Source: a virus. Taken from it: 21,457 nucleotides of DNA. Location of the stretch: positions 1-21,457 of the IMG/VR virus record IMGVR_UViG_3300042544_002013; one strand, given 5' to 3'. The translations under genes were made by a program, and so were the position numbers. Under the pieces are notes generated by a model. That model was not told the origin of the DNA. It worked only from the letters and a program-made list of their open reading frames with translations, and did no database searches. Shown piece after piece: positions 1 to 7,247 of this stretch; the first letter of the stretch is position 1; each line of letters opens with the position of its first letter.

Positions 1-11
1 AAAAGATAATT

Positions 12-296
12 ATGAAAACTAAAAAACAAATACCTAAAGTAGAAGAAAAAGAACTTACACTTGAGGAGGCTGTCAATAAAGTATTAAACTTTGATACGCA
101 AGAGATTATTGATGAAATTGAAAAGCAATTAACGTCAACTAATCATACATACTTCTTAGATGAAATGGCTGAAAAGTTATCCGAACATGGCTATATAGTC
201 ATAATGCCTGAAACTCAAAAGGAAAGCATGAAGATTGAAAGCTTCCTCAAGATAGTGTACCCTAATTTAAACCAACAAAAATTTATACTAAGCTAA
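12..296 (+). CDS. hypothetical protein, 94 aa
   Basis: Family not recognised. The protein is acidic and mostly helical in appearance, with a Lys/Glu-rich N-terminus and a central Leu/Glu-rich stretch (LTLEEAVNKVLNF). No membrane segment, signal peptide or metal motif is visible. It is followed after 1 nt by the next start, so it belongs to a tight early operon of small genes that leads to the ArdA-like gene. The promoter must lie left of the window. Confidence 0.7.
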   Translation: MKTKKQIPKVEEKELTLEEAVNKVLNFDTQEIIDEIEKQLTSTNHTYFLDEMAEKLSEHGYIVIMPETQKESMKIESFLKIVYPNLNQQKFILS

Positions 297-297
297 T

Positions 298-492
298 ATG
301 GAAACGAATCAACAAAAAATTAAAGACTTACAACAAAAGGTAGAAATACTAACAATAGAATTATCGGACGAAATATATAGTATATGCGAAAGTTTAGACT
401 ATCATAATTGCAGCCGATTTAGTTATAATATTGATAGGTTAAACGAATTTAATAAACATTTACAAGAATTTCAAATAATAGAACATAAATAA
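298..492 (+). CDS. hypothetical protein, 64 aa
   Basis: Family not recognised. The N-terminal half (residues 1-30) has heptad-like spacing of Leu/Ile typical of a short coiled coil, followed by a Tyr/Asn-rich segment. It sits 1 nt after the preceding stop and 1 nt before the next start, so it is probably translated from the same operon mRNA. Confidence 0.65.
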   Translation: METNQQKIKDLQQKVEILTIELSDEIYSICESLDYHNCSRFSYNIDRLNEFNKHLQEFQIIEHK

Positions 493-493
493 T

Positions 494-1024
494 ATGAAAA
501 CAACAACAAACACCGCAAAACTATTTGTAACAGATTATGCAAGTTACAACGAAGGAAACCAATTTGAACATGGACATTGGGTGGATTTATCCGACTTCTC
601 AGATGCAGACGATTTTAATGAGTATTTAGAAAATCATTTTGAGGAGTGTGGAATTGAAGACCCCGAACCTATGTTCACAGATTTCGAGGGCTTTCCCGAT
701 TCTTTTTACTCTGAATCTATGAGTGCAAACGATTTAGAAAAACTTTACAATTTTCTCAATTTAGATGATGACGATAAAAATCTAATAGAGATGTATGTAA
801 AAGCAACGGGATGCGACTTTGATGATATAGACAATGCAAGGAAGCTATTTCAAGGCACAGCAGACAGCGTAGCCGATTTCGCAGAACGACTTGGAGAAGT
901 GCCAAAAGATTTCCCTTCGTGGATTTGTATTGATTGGAATGCTTCTTGGAATTGTAATTTAAGATACGATTACAATACAGCAACAGACGATGAAGGAACT
1001 ATGTATTTTTTCTTAAATCGTTAA
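494..1024 (+). CDS. ardA: ArdA-like antirestriction protein
   Basis: Likely DNA-mimic inhibitor of host type I restriction enzymes, 176 aa, near the family's usual length. What is seen: an N-terminal segment with an F-V-x-D-Y-x-x-Y-N-E-G pattern followed by H-G-x-W-x-D-L, a P-M-F-x-D-F-E-G-F segment near residues 58-67, and a very acidic composition throughout (many Asp/Glu runs) ending in a D-Y-N-x-A-T-D-D-E-G-T-M-Y-F-F stretch. These match the ArdA pattern: an alpha/beta N-terminal domain, the E-x-F/Y-E-G-F motif, and strong negative charge for B-form DNA mimicry. Location in the early operon fits defence evasion right after injection. The family call is confident; which restriction systems it blocks cannot be told from the sequence. 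Confidence 0.85.
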   Translation: MKTTTNTAKLFVTDYASYNEGNQFEHGHWVDLSDFSDADDFNEYLENHFEECGIEDPEPMFTDFEGFPDSFYSESMSANDLEKLYNFLNLDDDDKNLIEMYVKATGCDFDDIDNARKLFQGTADSVADFAERLGEVPKDFPSWICIDWNASWNCNLRYDYNTATDDEGTMYFFLNR

Positions 1025-1054
1025 AATTTAAAAACTAAAACAAACACAAAAAAT

Positions 1055-1285
1055 ATGAAAAAATTAAATCAAATTTGTAATGGAAGCATAACTATAAATC
1101 CATTTGTAATAATGCAAGCAGAAATAATTAAAATAGGTAGCAGGGCTATTGTTAGAACCCTCGAAAAAACCATCAAGTGTAAAGACCTCCAAGAAGCTAT
1201 AATATTAGCGAACACTAAAGGGTATGTTATTACGAACAAAGAGTCTTTGCCCTTGTTCTTTCAAAATCAAATTATAAAAAACTAA
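1055..1285 (+). CDS. hypothetical protein, 76 aa
   Basis: Family not recognised. It looks like a small alpha/beta protein, basic, with a Lys-rich C-terminus and no membrane segment. A 30-nt A-rich gap separates it from the ArdA-like gene and 4 nt separate it from the next gene, so it is probably cotranscribed. The A-rich region before the ATG is typical of Bacteroidota initiation regions that lack a Shine-Dalgarno sequence. Confidence 0.6.
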   Translation: MKKLNQICNGSITINPFVIMQAEIIKIGSRAIVRTLEKTIKCKDLQEAIILANTKGYVITNKESLPLFFQNQIIKN

Positions 1286-1289
1286 AACT

Positions 1290-1499
1290 ATGGAACAAGA
1301 AAAATGTATAGTACATGATATTGGCGACCCTTCTGTGGGTATCCAACCTCAAACGTGGGTACTCGATTGCCCTTTCCACATGGACGAAGAAAAAGAAAAT
1401 ATAGAGTTCTTTAGAAGTAAGATATATGAATTGTACTCTGAGTTTTCAGAAAGTAGAGTTTATGTTTCTTTTAGCTTCGAGAGTGATATGGATTATTAA
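1290..1499 (+). CDS. hypothetical protein, 69 aa
   Basis: Family not recognised. Acidic, with aromatic residues clustered in the C-terminal half (Y-E-L-Y-S-E-F-S...Y-V-S-F-S-F). Two Cys and two His are present but do not form a clear zinc site. Four nt after the preceding gene. Confidence 0.6.
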   Translation: MEQEKCIVHDIGDPSVGIQPQTWVLDCPFHMDEEKENIEFFRSKIYELYSEFSESRVYVSFSFESDMDY

Positions 1500-1516
1500 A
1501 CTTTAATAAAATAACA

Positions 1517-1681
1517 ATGGAAAAAATAAAAATATGCCCCGACTGCGAGGGTAGCGAAGATATAGTATCTGATTGCTGCGGAGCAAGTATTGATTCAGAT
1601 ATGCTAATATGCTACGAATGTAAAGAACATTCAGATATAGCTGTTTGCAATACTTGTAATGGCGAAGGAGTAATAGATTAA
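1517..1681 (+). CDS. small zinc-finger-like protein, 54 aa
   Basis: Cys-rich: C8-P-D-C11, a D-C-C-G pair, C-Y-E-C, and C-N-T-C near the C-terminus. This spacing resembles DnaJ-type or rubredoxin-like zinc ribbons, so two structural zinc sites are likely. The reading frame starts at an ATG 17 nt after the preceding gene and ends with TAA just before a promoter-like region. Cys-rich micro-proteins of this kind are frequent in Bacteroidota phages. The function is unknown; a role in nucleic-acid or protein contacts is only inferred. Confidence 0.6.
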   Translation: MEKIKICPDCEGSEDIVSDCCGASIDSDMLICYECKEHSDIAVCNTCNGEGVID

Positions 1682-1728
1682 ATTTCAATTAAACTTTCAA
1701 AAACAATAGTTTTCTATAAATAATTAAT

Positions 1729-1736
1729 TACATTTG
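1729..1736 (+). promoter_or_regulatory. Bacteroidota-type -7 element (TACATTTG)
   Basis: TACATTTG matches the TAnnTTTG consensus and lies 23 nt before the ATG of the SSB-like gene, after a gene-free A/T-rich stretch (1682-1728). A TTTTC at 1709-1713 could serve as the -33 element. It likely starts the recombination/replication operon that runs from 1760. Confidence 0.6.
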
Positions 1737-1759
1737 TTAAACAATTTAATAAATAAACA

Positions 1760-2425
1760 ATGGGAGCAAGTAACAGTAACTCAAAGCAAATCAAGTTTTA
1801 TTCCCTTAAAGCAAAGGCTGATGAAACAAACAAACCACATTTTGGATTTTACGAGAAAGTAAATGAAAAATGGCAAATTACAGAAACATTTGATACTATC
1901 TCAGGTAGCCTCGTAGGTGCTGAAATAGCTGTCAAAGAGTATCAAGGTGCTAAACAAAACATCTTTAAGATTAAGTTAGCAGATGGAGAAGAAATCTCAC
2001 AGATTGAGATGACACACAACTCTATTAGCTACTCTATTATCAACACATTATCATCGTTAGCACACACACTTGGGGAGTTAAAGATTAAAGTCTATAAGTC
2101 TTCAAAGGATGGCAAACATTATGGAAATGCTTTTATTGAAAATGAAGGGCAGAAAATGGCGTGGGCTTTCCAACCGAGTGAAGCACCTAAAAGGTTAGCG
2201 GTAACATTACCTAGTGGCAAGCCTATGTTAAAAGATGGGATACAAGTGTATGACGATTCTGAAACAAGAGAGTTCTACGAAAATGTATTTACTACTAAAA
2301 TCGTAAACTTGGTTAAAGGTACAACAGATGTACCTACACAAAGAGAACGTGTAATAGAAAACCAAAAAGCTAAAAATGAAGTGAATGAACACTTCGAGGA
2401 TGATGATAATTCTCTTCCTTTCTAA
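1760..2425 (+). CDS. phage single-stranded DNA-binding-like protein
   Basis: 221 aa. The last ten residues, F-E-D-D-D-N-S-L-P-F, are the classic acidic SSB tip that recruits partner proteins. The body is beta-rich with alternating aromatic and charged residues (F-Y-S-L-K-A-K, H-F-G-F-Y-E-K), consistent with an OB-like fold, but the fold is inferred. It starts the operon that continues with a Rad50-like ATPase and a DnaA-domain protein, which fits a role in coating phage ssDNA during replication or recombination. It could alternatively be a recombination mediator that uses the same tail. The start ATG lies 23 nt downstream of the -7 element. Confidence 0.65.
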   Translation: MGASNSNSKQIKFYSLKAKADETNKPHFGFYEKVNEKWQITETFDTISGSLVGAEIAVKEYQGAKQNIFKIKLADGEEISQIEMTHNSISYSIINTLSSLAHTLGELKIKVYKSSKDGKHYGNAFIENEGQKMAWAFQPSEAPKRLAVTLPSGKPMLKDGIQVYDDSETREFYENVFTTKIVNLVKGTTDVPTQRERVIENQKAKNEVNEHFEDDDNSLPF

Positions 2426-2437
2426 AATTTAACAATT

Positions 2438-2557
2438 ATGATTAGTACAAAAGACTTAGCCCTCGAACAGAGGGAGTACGAGCAATCATTGCTCACTAAT
2501 GCAGAAATCGAACAACTTAAACAAATAGAACATGAAAATTCAGAGAGTAAAGATTAA
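2438..2557 (+). CDS. small charged helical protein, 39 aa
   Basis: Reading frame starting 12 nt after the SSB-like gene and overlapping the next gene by 26 nt in another frame. The product is Glu/Gln/Leu-rich (E-Q-R-E-Y-E-Q-S-L-L) and probably one helix. Family not recognised. The ATG follows an A/T-rich region like those of neighbouring genes, which favours translation, but its small size leaves doubt. Confidence 0.45.
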   Translation: MISTKDLALEQREYEQSLLTNAEIEQLKQIEHENSESKD

Positions 2558-3773
2558 AGAGTTTAAGAAACTCAAAGACATTGATTTAAAGATTGATGGT
2601 CAAAATATATGGATAAAAGGCGAGAACGGCATGGGGAAATCAACCCTCATGCAGTTCATTGAAGCTGCTTTAGGTAGTAAGAACGCTATTCCCCCCAACA
2701 CTAACGGAAGTGGACACGTTTGGGCTGATAAAGATGGGAAGCAATATGTTTTCTCTTTAGAGTTAAAAGATGGTAAAACAAAAGTAGTAGTTGAGTGCGA
2801 TGGTATGAAAGATAGTAGCAAGTCTGCTATTGCTGCTATTGTAGGTAAGATTGACTTTGATATTGATGAGTTCGTTAAACTATCCGAAACAGAAAAGGGA
2901 CGTAAAGAGCAAGTTCTTATCTATAAGAATATGATGCCTCAAGAGGTTATCGAATGGATGGCACGAATTGAACACGATATTAAAGCAGAGTTTGAAGACA
3001 GGGCAGGTGTTAATTCTAAAATAAAAACTTTGGAGGGCTTTATCAAAGAAAGCCCCTTGTTCGGTAAAGACTTAGACATCAAGCCTAAAGATGCTGCTGA
3101 AATTCAGTACGAACTTGAGAAGGCTAATAAGATTAACGATATGTGGGATAGAGCTACAAACTCAATAGTAACACGCAAACAGAATATAGCTAAGTGGGAG
3201 GAAGAAATAGCTACTTTAATGGCTAAGTGCGAGAAAGATAAAACAGATATTGATATTGCGGAGAAATGGCTATTTACCAACAAGAAAATAGATATTGGAA
3301 CTATTACATCTCAATTTGATACTATCAGCGAGCATAATAAAATGGCTCATCAGGCAGCCGAACAAAAGAAAAAGGTTGCCGAAGTAGAAAAGCTAAAAGA
3401 AGAAGCGGGTAATTATACCGTTAGGATTGAAACTAAAAGACACGAACTACAAGAATGTGTTAAGTCTTTAGACCCTATCGTAGATGGGCTTTCTTTTGAT
3501 GAAGAGGGTTTGGTTTATAAAGGAACTCCCGTACATATCAATAGTATGGCTACAAGTGAGATTATAGAACTTGGCTTTAAAATGAAAATGGCACAAAATC
3601 CCGACTTGGGTATTATCTGTTTAGAGCATGGAGAAAGTATTGGTAACGATAGGCTTAAATACATCTTAGAGATAGCTAAAAAGAATAATTGGCAAGTTAT
3701 GTTGGAACACGTTGTAAGAGGTCAAGACAAATTAACTATTGAGTTTATAGGAGGAGAATATGACAAAACGTAG
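2532..3773 (+). CDS. RecF/Rad50-type AAA ATPase
   Basis: 413 aa. N-terminal I-K-E-F-K-K-L-K-D-I-D-L pattern typical of SMC/RecF ATPase heads, then Walker A G-E-N-G-M-G-K-S-T (residues 30-38). A Lys/Glu-rich central part (about 180-310) is predicted to be a short coiled coil. The C-terminal part (L-G-I-I-C-L-E-H-G-E...) looks like the Walker B/D-loop region, but the usual Asp-Glu pair is altered to Leu-Glu-His, so ATP hydrolysis may be weak. Members of this group act with nucleases or ssDNA-binding proteins in end processing; the SSB-like gene upstream fits. The last 14 nt overlap the next gene. Confidence 0.75.
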   Translation: MKIQRVKIKEFKKLKDIDLKIDGQNIWIKGENGMGKSTLMQFIEAALGSKNAIPPNTNGSGHVWADKDGKQYVFSLELKDGKTKVVVECDGMKDSSKSAIAAIVGKIDFDIDEFVKLSETEKGRKEQVLIYKNMMPQEVIEWMARIEHDIKAEFEDRAGVNSKIKTLEGFIKESPLFGKDLDIKPKDAAEIQYELEKANKINDMWDRATNSIVTRKQNIAKWEEEIATLMAKCEKDKTDIDIAEKWLFTNKKIDIGTITSQFDTISEHNKMAHQAAEQKKKVAEVEKLKEEAGNYTVRIETKRHELQECVKSLDPIVDGLSFDEEGLVYKGTPVHINSMATSEIIELGFKMKMAQNPDLGIICLEHGESIGNDRLKYILEIAKKNNWQVMLEHVVRGQDKLTIEFIGGEYDKT

Positions 3774-4209
3774 AGCGGATTTTAAAGTGCAGGGGTTTTT
3801 CAAGTATTTGCAAGACAAGTATAACATAGAAGATATGACGAAGGATTATAGCAACTATATGGATATTATAGAAAACTCTCAATCATCTGTAAAGCATTAT
3901 CCTGAATTGGAAATTTCTAACACTATTTTTGAAGATATTCTTTCAACCGTATCCGCAGCATCGGGTGTCTATCGTCAAGATATTCTTTCTAAAAGCCGAA
4001 GGAGAGAAGTTGTTTTATCAAGACACCTTATAACATATTATTGTTATCAAAAGAGAATAGGTTCTCTCGCTTGGATAGGTAAGAAGATAGGTAATAAAGA
4101 CCATTCAACCGTAATTCACGCAAGAGATGGGATAGAAGACCTTTTGGAGATAAAAGATAGTAACCTTATGCCCTTGTATGAAATAACAAAACATTTATTA
4201 GATTCGTAA
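3760..4209 (+). CDS. stand-alone DnaA domain IV-like DNA-binding protein
   Basis: 149 aa. Residues about 56-130 match the C-terminal DNA-binding domain of DnaA: S-G-V-Y-R-Q-D-I-L-S-K-S-R-R-R-E-V-V-L-S-R-H, then a helix-turn-helix ending in the signature K-D-H-S-T-V-I-H-A (113-121). This domain recognises DnaA boxes in the host protein. No AAA+ ATPase domain precedes it; the first 50 residues are charged and unassigned. It overlaps the end of the ATPase gene by 14 nt. It might load replication proteins at the phage origin or compete with host DnaA at the host origin; both roles are inference. The domain call is confident. Confidence 0.85.
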   Translation: MTKRRADFKVQGFFKYLQDKYNIEDMTKDYSNYMDIIENSQSSVKHYPELEISNTIFEDILSTVSAASGVYRQDILSKSRRREVVLSRHLITYYCYQKRIGSLAWIGKKIGNKDHSTVIHARDGIEDLLEIKDSNLMPLYEITKHLLDS

Positions 4210-4211
4210 TT

Positions 4212-4415
4212 ATGAAACACTATTATCAAATAATCATTATAGCTTCGGTTTCAATACCAACTATACTATGCTTAGGAGTTGCTTTTAAAACAGCGTACAA
4301 TGATATTATATCTATCTACAAGAACAAAAAAGATATTGATAACCTTGAGCAGTACAGCGATTCTGAAAAAAGGTTTTTTAAGCAAGTTATTTTTAAAGAA
4401 AATTGGATAGACTAA
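4212..4415 (+). CDS. small membrane protein, 67 aa
   Basis: One hydrophobic segment at about residues 6-25 (Q-I-I-I-I-A-S-V-S-I-P-T-I-L-C-L-G-V-A-F), followed by a charged Lys/Asp-rich tail predicted to be cytoplasmic or periplasmic. Family not recognised. It starts 2 nt after the DnaA-like gene, and its stop overlaps the next start as TAATG. Confidence 0.6.
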   Translation: MKHYYQIIIIASVSIPTILCLGVAFKTAYNDIISIYKNKKDIDNLEQYSDSEKRFFKQVIFKENWID

Positions 4416-4600
4416 TGACAAGCAAAGAAATAATACCTCTAATCAATAAGCAGATAGAACCCCTTACGCCTCCCCAAAGGAGAACCATAAGTCGTATTAT
4501 TGCAAGCAACCCTGATGATAAAGTAGTGGCTGCTGAAAGTATTGCGAAGTATTTAAAATGTGATTTAAGTAGGCTTTTGGAGGTGCTTGTTAAAAGATAA
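4415..4600 (+). CDS. hypothetical helical protein, 61 aa
   Basis: The start is taken at the ATG overlapping the previous stop (TAATG); a TTG 12 nt upstream in frame is less likely. The product has helical segments (I-I-P-L-I-N-K-Q and S-I-A-K-Y-L-K-C-D-L-S-R-L-L-E-V-L), the latter resembling a small winged or helix-turn-helix unit that might bind DNA. Family not recognised. Confidence 0.55.
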   Translation: MTSKEIIPLINKQIEPLTPPQRRTISRIIASNPDDKVVAAESIAKYLKCDLSRLLEVLVKR

Positions 4601-4602
4601 TT

Positions 4603-4764
4603 ATGGCAAAGTGGACAATGAATGACCTTAAAAATAAAGGTATGGCAAGAGTAAATGGGGTTTACAAAAAGATTGGGATTCCAAAAGTTAAAAAATTTCC
4701 TCAAGATAAGATTGACGAGGTTTTAGAAACTTTAAGAAAAAAGGGTTTGGATAAATTAAGATGA
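4603..4764 (+). CDS. small basic protein, 53 aa
   Basis: Reading frame starting 2 nt after the previous stop and overlapping the next gene as ATGA. The product is strongly basic (Lys/Arg about one third), with W-T-M-N-D-L-K-N-K-G near the start and a C-terminal helix. Family not recognised; nucleic-acid binding is plausible from charge alone. Operon position supports it being real. Confidence 0.55.
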   Translation: MAKWTMNDLKNKGMARVNGVYKKIGIPKVKKFPQDKIDEVLETLRKKGLDKLR

Positions 4765-5105
4765 GAAAAGGAAAGTACAACATAGCCCCCAAGTCGCAGC
4801 GTACCCTCAAAGGAGTTACTTACATGAGTAAACTTGAGATGAGATACAGAAAGCATTTAGACTTACTTACCAAAGCAAAGGGTAACGATAAAGTATTAAG
4901 TATTAAAGAGCAAGTGCCTTTTCCAATTATCATCAATGGTATTACTTGCTTTAAATATCTTTTAGACTTTGAAGTGCAATATCCTGATAGAGTGGAGTAT
5001 GTGGATTGTAAGGGCATGAAGACAGCTATCTATTCTTTAAAGAAAAAATGCGTACAAGCGTATTATGGTATCAAGATTAAGGAAGTTTACGATAAAGACT
5101 TTTAA
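4761..5105 (+). CDS. DUF1064-type PD-(D/E)XK nuclease-like protein
   Basis: 114 aa, the usual length for DUF1064. Seen: S-K-L-E-M-R-Y-R (E at about 26) after a basic N-terminus, an F-K-Y-L-L-D-F-E segment with the Asp of the active-site strand, and E-Y-V-D-C-K-G-M-K-T (the D-x-K/E-x-K-like strand), followed by a Y-S-L-K-K-K helix. This order matches the restriction-endonuclease-like fold seen in phage DUF1064 proteins, which may resolve recombination intermediates. Start overlaps the preceding gene as ATGA. The family is fairly sure; the substrate is unknown. Confidence 0.75.
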   Translation: MRKGKYNIAPKSQRTLKGVTYMSKLEMRYRKHLDLLTKAKGNDKVLSIKEQVPFPIIINGITCFKYLLDFEVQYPDRVEYVDCKGMKTAIYSLKKKCVQAYYGIKIKEVYDKDF

Positions 5106-5197
5106 CAATATTAACCCTTTGTTCAACTAAGATAAGCGTTACGTTAATCGTAATAGATGTAGGTATCGAATCCTTCACATTGGGTTATTTTTTAAAA
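5106..5197 (+). other. structured intergenic region, possible terminator/leader
   Basis: TTAACCC (5111-5117) can pair with GGGTTA (5182-5187), which is followed by six T residues, enclosing a small inner hairpin TTACG-ttaat-CGTAA (5139-5153). The arrangement could be an attenuator or terminator between the DUF1064 gene and the HNH gene. The G-run plus T-run just before an ATG resembles the ends of the two leader elements at 5645 and 9545, but the rest does not align. Confidence 0.3.
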
Positions 5198-5199
5198 AT

Positions 5200-5631
5200 A
5201 TGGAACTTAAAAAGAAACTCTGCAAATGCGGATGCAATCAAATAGGGTACTATTGGAAGAGTGGATACCTAAAAGGACACCACCCTGACGACACGAAAAA
5301 GCCAATAAAAAAAGTATCGGAAAAAGGAAAGGTTAAAATGAAAGAAAGCAACAACTACTACCGAATGGCTATCGGAATTAATATCGTAAAAAACAAAGGC
5401 AAATGTATTTGTGAAGAATGTGGAGAGGAGATATTATATCCCGTTGGGGCAAACGTATCTCACATACTCTCAAAAGGGGCGAAACCTGATTTGTATACAA
5501 ATATACTTAACCACAAAATATTATGCGTTAAACATCATCAAATGTGGGAAACGGGAGATAGAAAAAGCATGAAAATTTATGATGAATGTATGAGTATTAG
5601 AGAGGGATTATTAAAAAAAAGTTATGAATAA
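5200..5631 (+). CDS. HNH nuclease-like zinc protein
   Basis: 143 aa. The N-terminus holds C8-K-C-G-C12 and an H27-H28 pair, probably a first zinc site. The C-terminal half has C71-E-E-C74, then V-S-H88-I-L-S-K-G, an Asn in the following helix, C109 and H112-H113-Q-M-W. This is the order of a cysteine-supported HNH fold as in phage NinG-like or HNH endonucleases. The spacing fits a nuclease of the recombination module rather than a homing enzyme. Catalytic competence depends on H88, which is present. Next to the DUF1064 gene and the DnaQ-like exonuclease. Confidence 0.65.
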   Translation: MELKKKLCKCGCNQIGYYWKSGYLKGHHPDDTKKPIKKVSEKGKVKMKESNNYYRMAIGINIVKNKGKCICEECGEEILYPVGANVSHILSKGAKPDLYTNILNHKILCVKHHQMWETGDRKSMKIYDECMSIREGLLKKSYE

Positions 5632-5644
5632 TAAAAAAAATATT

Positions 5645-5768
5645 TATATTTGTATCGTTCGTCCACTATATGAAAATATTTAAAACATTCCCATCATTTA
5701 CATTGCCTTATGCTAATATCTTAGCAAGTGGACGAACCTTTGTATTTGATGGGGTTTTTTATTTATGA
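5645..5768 (+). promoter_or_regulatory. promoter plus structured leader element, copy 1
   Basis: Begins with TATATTTG (5645-5652). Four nt later GTTCGTCCACT (5657-5667) can pair perfectly with AGTGGACGAAC (5727-5737). The element ends with CCTTTGTATT, a GGGG run and six T just before the ATG at 5765. A second copy at 9545-9678 keeps the order, spacing and several words (ATGAAAATATT, TACATTGCC, CCTTTGTATT, G-run/T-run) but has a different stem sequence that still pairs. This supports a functional RNA structure controlling the homing endonuclease gene. Confidence 0.6.
5670..5768 (+). CDS. leader peptide candidate, 32 aa
   Basis: Short reading frame starting ATGAAAATATTTAAA inside the leader element, giving M-K-I-F-K-T-F-P-S-F... 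and ending with TGA that overlaps the ATG of the downstream HNH gene (ATGA). The other copy at 9571-9678 starts M-K-I-L-K-I-I-P-P-S. The ATG lies directly after the 5' arm of the stem, and the 3' arm is inside the reading frame, so ribosome passage would open the stem. That is the logic of a translation-coupled attenuator, but coding is not proven. Confidence 0.4.
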   Translation: MKIFKTFPSFTLPYANILASGRTFVFDGVFYL

Positions 5769-6601
5769 AATTAAAAACATTGATTTTAAATAATCGGAAA
5801 TGTATAGTTTACGAGGATGGTCAAGTGTATATCCTACCATTTTCAACTATAAAAAGGAATTACAAGGGGCATTTTGCAGTTCAAAGAGATAATGGTCACG
5901 GATATATTAGCTGTACTATAAATAGGAAACATTTATATATTCACAGGATAGTCGCATTAGCATTTATCCCAAACCCTGAAAATAAACCTCAAATAAACCA
6001 TAAAAACAATATTCGTTCTGATAATAGAATTGAAAACCTTGAGTGGTGTACTGTAAAAGAAAATATAGAGCATTGCGTCAAACAAAATAGGCAAAGAAAT
6101 GGCAAAAATCTTTTGTGCTTTAATGAGGAAGGTATGATTGTAGGCGAATTTAAAAGCTTTAGACATTTAGAACAAAATGTAACAAATTGCAGTAAAATAT
6201 ATAATGTTATTACTAATAAACAAAAACTTGCGTTTGGTTTACATTGGATGTATAAAACAGAATATGAAAAATCTACTGTATCAGTAAATGACATAAAAAA
6301 TAAATTTATAGATTTTTCAGCACAACCAATAAAAGTAACATTTAAAGATGGTACAGTTAAAATTTACGAATCAATGAATTTAATAATAAAAAATTTAGGT
6401 ATAAACATATCGGTAATAAAAGCTTTATGTTCAGGAAAGAAAGATAAACACGAAAGCGGTATAAATTGTGAATATTTGCCTAAAACCAATACAAAAAAGA
6501 GATTAATTAAAAATCAATATAATAATATGAGTGCTTTAGAATTTTTAGAAAAATCTAAAAATGTGAACATTTTAAGAAACCAAAAACAGCAACAGCAATG
6601 A
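5765..6601 (+). CDS. HNH homing endonuclease (HNH_3 type)
   Basis: 278 aa. Core about residues 58-105: Y-I-H60-R-I-V-A-L-A-F-I-P-N-P, then Q-I-N-H79-K-N, and N-R-I-E-N-L-E-W-C-T, the typical HNH_3 pattern of free-standing phage homing nucleases. The C-terminal part contains F-N-E-E-G-M-I-V-G-E-F-K-S-F with later H-W-M-Y, which resembles a NUMOD1-type DNA-binding repeat, and a Gln-rich end. It lies between two replication/recombination genes, has its own promoter and leader, and its stop overlaps the ATG of the exonuclease as ATGA. No split gene or intron core is evident, so it looks free-standing. Confidence 0.85.
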   Translation: MKLKTLILNNRKCIVYEDGQVYILPFSTIKRNYKGHFAVQRDNGHGYISCTINRKHLYIHRIVALAFIPNPENKPQINHKNNIRSDNRIENLEWCTVKENIEHCVKQNRQRNGKNLLCFNEEGMIVGEFKSFRHLEQNVTNCSKIYNVITNKQKLAFGLHWMYKTEYEKSTVSVNDIKNKFIDFSAQPIKVTFKDGTVKIYESMNLIIKNLGINISVIKALCSGKKDKHESGINCEYLPKTNTKKRLIKNQYNNMSALEFLEKSKNVNILRNQKQQQQ

Positions 6602-7134
6602 AAGTATTTTTAGACACAGAAACAACAGACCTTAAAACCGACAGAGGTGGGGTTATTTGGCAATTAGGCTATATTATCGAATACGATAATGGCGAAATAT
6701 TAGAGCGTGAAATTAAAATTGCCCCCTCAAAGTATGACCTTATAAATGCAGTTACATTAGAGTTCTGCAAAATAACATTAGAAGAACTTAGGGGATTTAC
6801 TCCTCACGAAGAAGCCGTAAAGATATTAATAAAAGACTTGAGAGGACAGAAGGGGGCTATGATAGGTTTTAACTCTCAAAAGTTTGACACCGAGTATGTT
6901 AATAAGTTTTTGTGGACAGCTAAAAAGAAATATACTGATTATTTTCACTCTCATAGTGTAGATGTTTTAGTGTTAGCTGCTCATAAGTTTATTGATGAAA
7001 GACATTCTTTGGGGTCGCTATCACTTCAAAATATTTGCAAGCAAATGGGAATACCTTTTGACCCTAAACAAGCTCATGGGGCTTTATACGATGCAAGAAT
7101 GACAAGACAACTTTATTATAAGTTAACGAAATAA
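6598..7134 (+). CDS. DnaQ-like 3'-5' exonuclease (DEDDh)
   Basis: 178 aa. All catalytic residues of the DEDDh group are visible: F-L-D6-T-E8-T, F-N-S-Q-K-F-D97-T-E-Y, and H160-G-A-L-Y-D165-A-R. The length fits a stand-alone proofreading or RNase T-like exonuclease. It would degrade DNA 3' ends during replication or recombination. The start ATG overlaps the homing endonuclease stop. A short A/T-rich regulatory region follows before the KilA-N gene. Confidence 0.85.
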   Translation: MKVFLDTETTDLKTDRGGVIWQLGYIIEYDNGEILEREIKIAPSKYDLINAVTLEFCKITLEELRGFTPHEEAVKILIKDLRGQKGAMIGFNSQKFDTEYVNKFLWTAKKKYTDYFHSHSVDVLVLAAHKFIDERHSLGSLSLQNICKQMGIPFDPKQAHGALYDARMTRQLYYKLTK

Positions 7135-7146
7135 ATATTCATCTTA

Positions 7147-7221
7147 CAATTGATTTTCAATTGATTACAATTAAAGTTAATTTATTTTATACCAATATAT
7201 TCTTTTAGTGAATAATATATT
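7147..7221 (+). promoter_or_regulatory. candidate operator region before the KilA-N gene
   Basis: CAATTGATT occurs at 7147 and 7158, followed by CAATT at 7168, so three CAATT starts are phased by 11 and 10 bp, about one helical turn. Downstream, AATATATTC (7194-7202) and GAATAATATATT (7210-7221) form an imperfect inverted repeat over the promoter. This is the layout of a repressor-binding region. Confidence 0.4.
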
Positions 7222-7229
7222 TATCTTTG
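7222..7229 (+). promoter_or_regulatory. -7 element (TATCTTTG) for the KilA-N gene
   Basis: TATCTTTG matches TAnnTTTG; the ATG lies 18 nt downstream after an A/T-rich leader. Confidence 0.55.
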
Positions 7230-7247
7230 TGGCATAATATATAAAAT

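Noticed and set aside
4393-4704. Minus-strand frame of 103 codons
   Set aside because: It lies opposite three tightly packed plus-strand genes and has shadow-like Leu/Ser/Ile composition.
5989-6294. Minus-strand frame of 101 codons
   Set aside because: Antisense to the HNH core of the homing endonuclease; no own promoter or motif.
5765-6601. Group I intron around the homing endonuclease
   Set aside because: No split exons are evident: the genes on both sides appear complete, and no intron core was recognised by eye.
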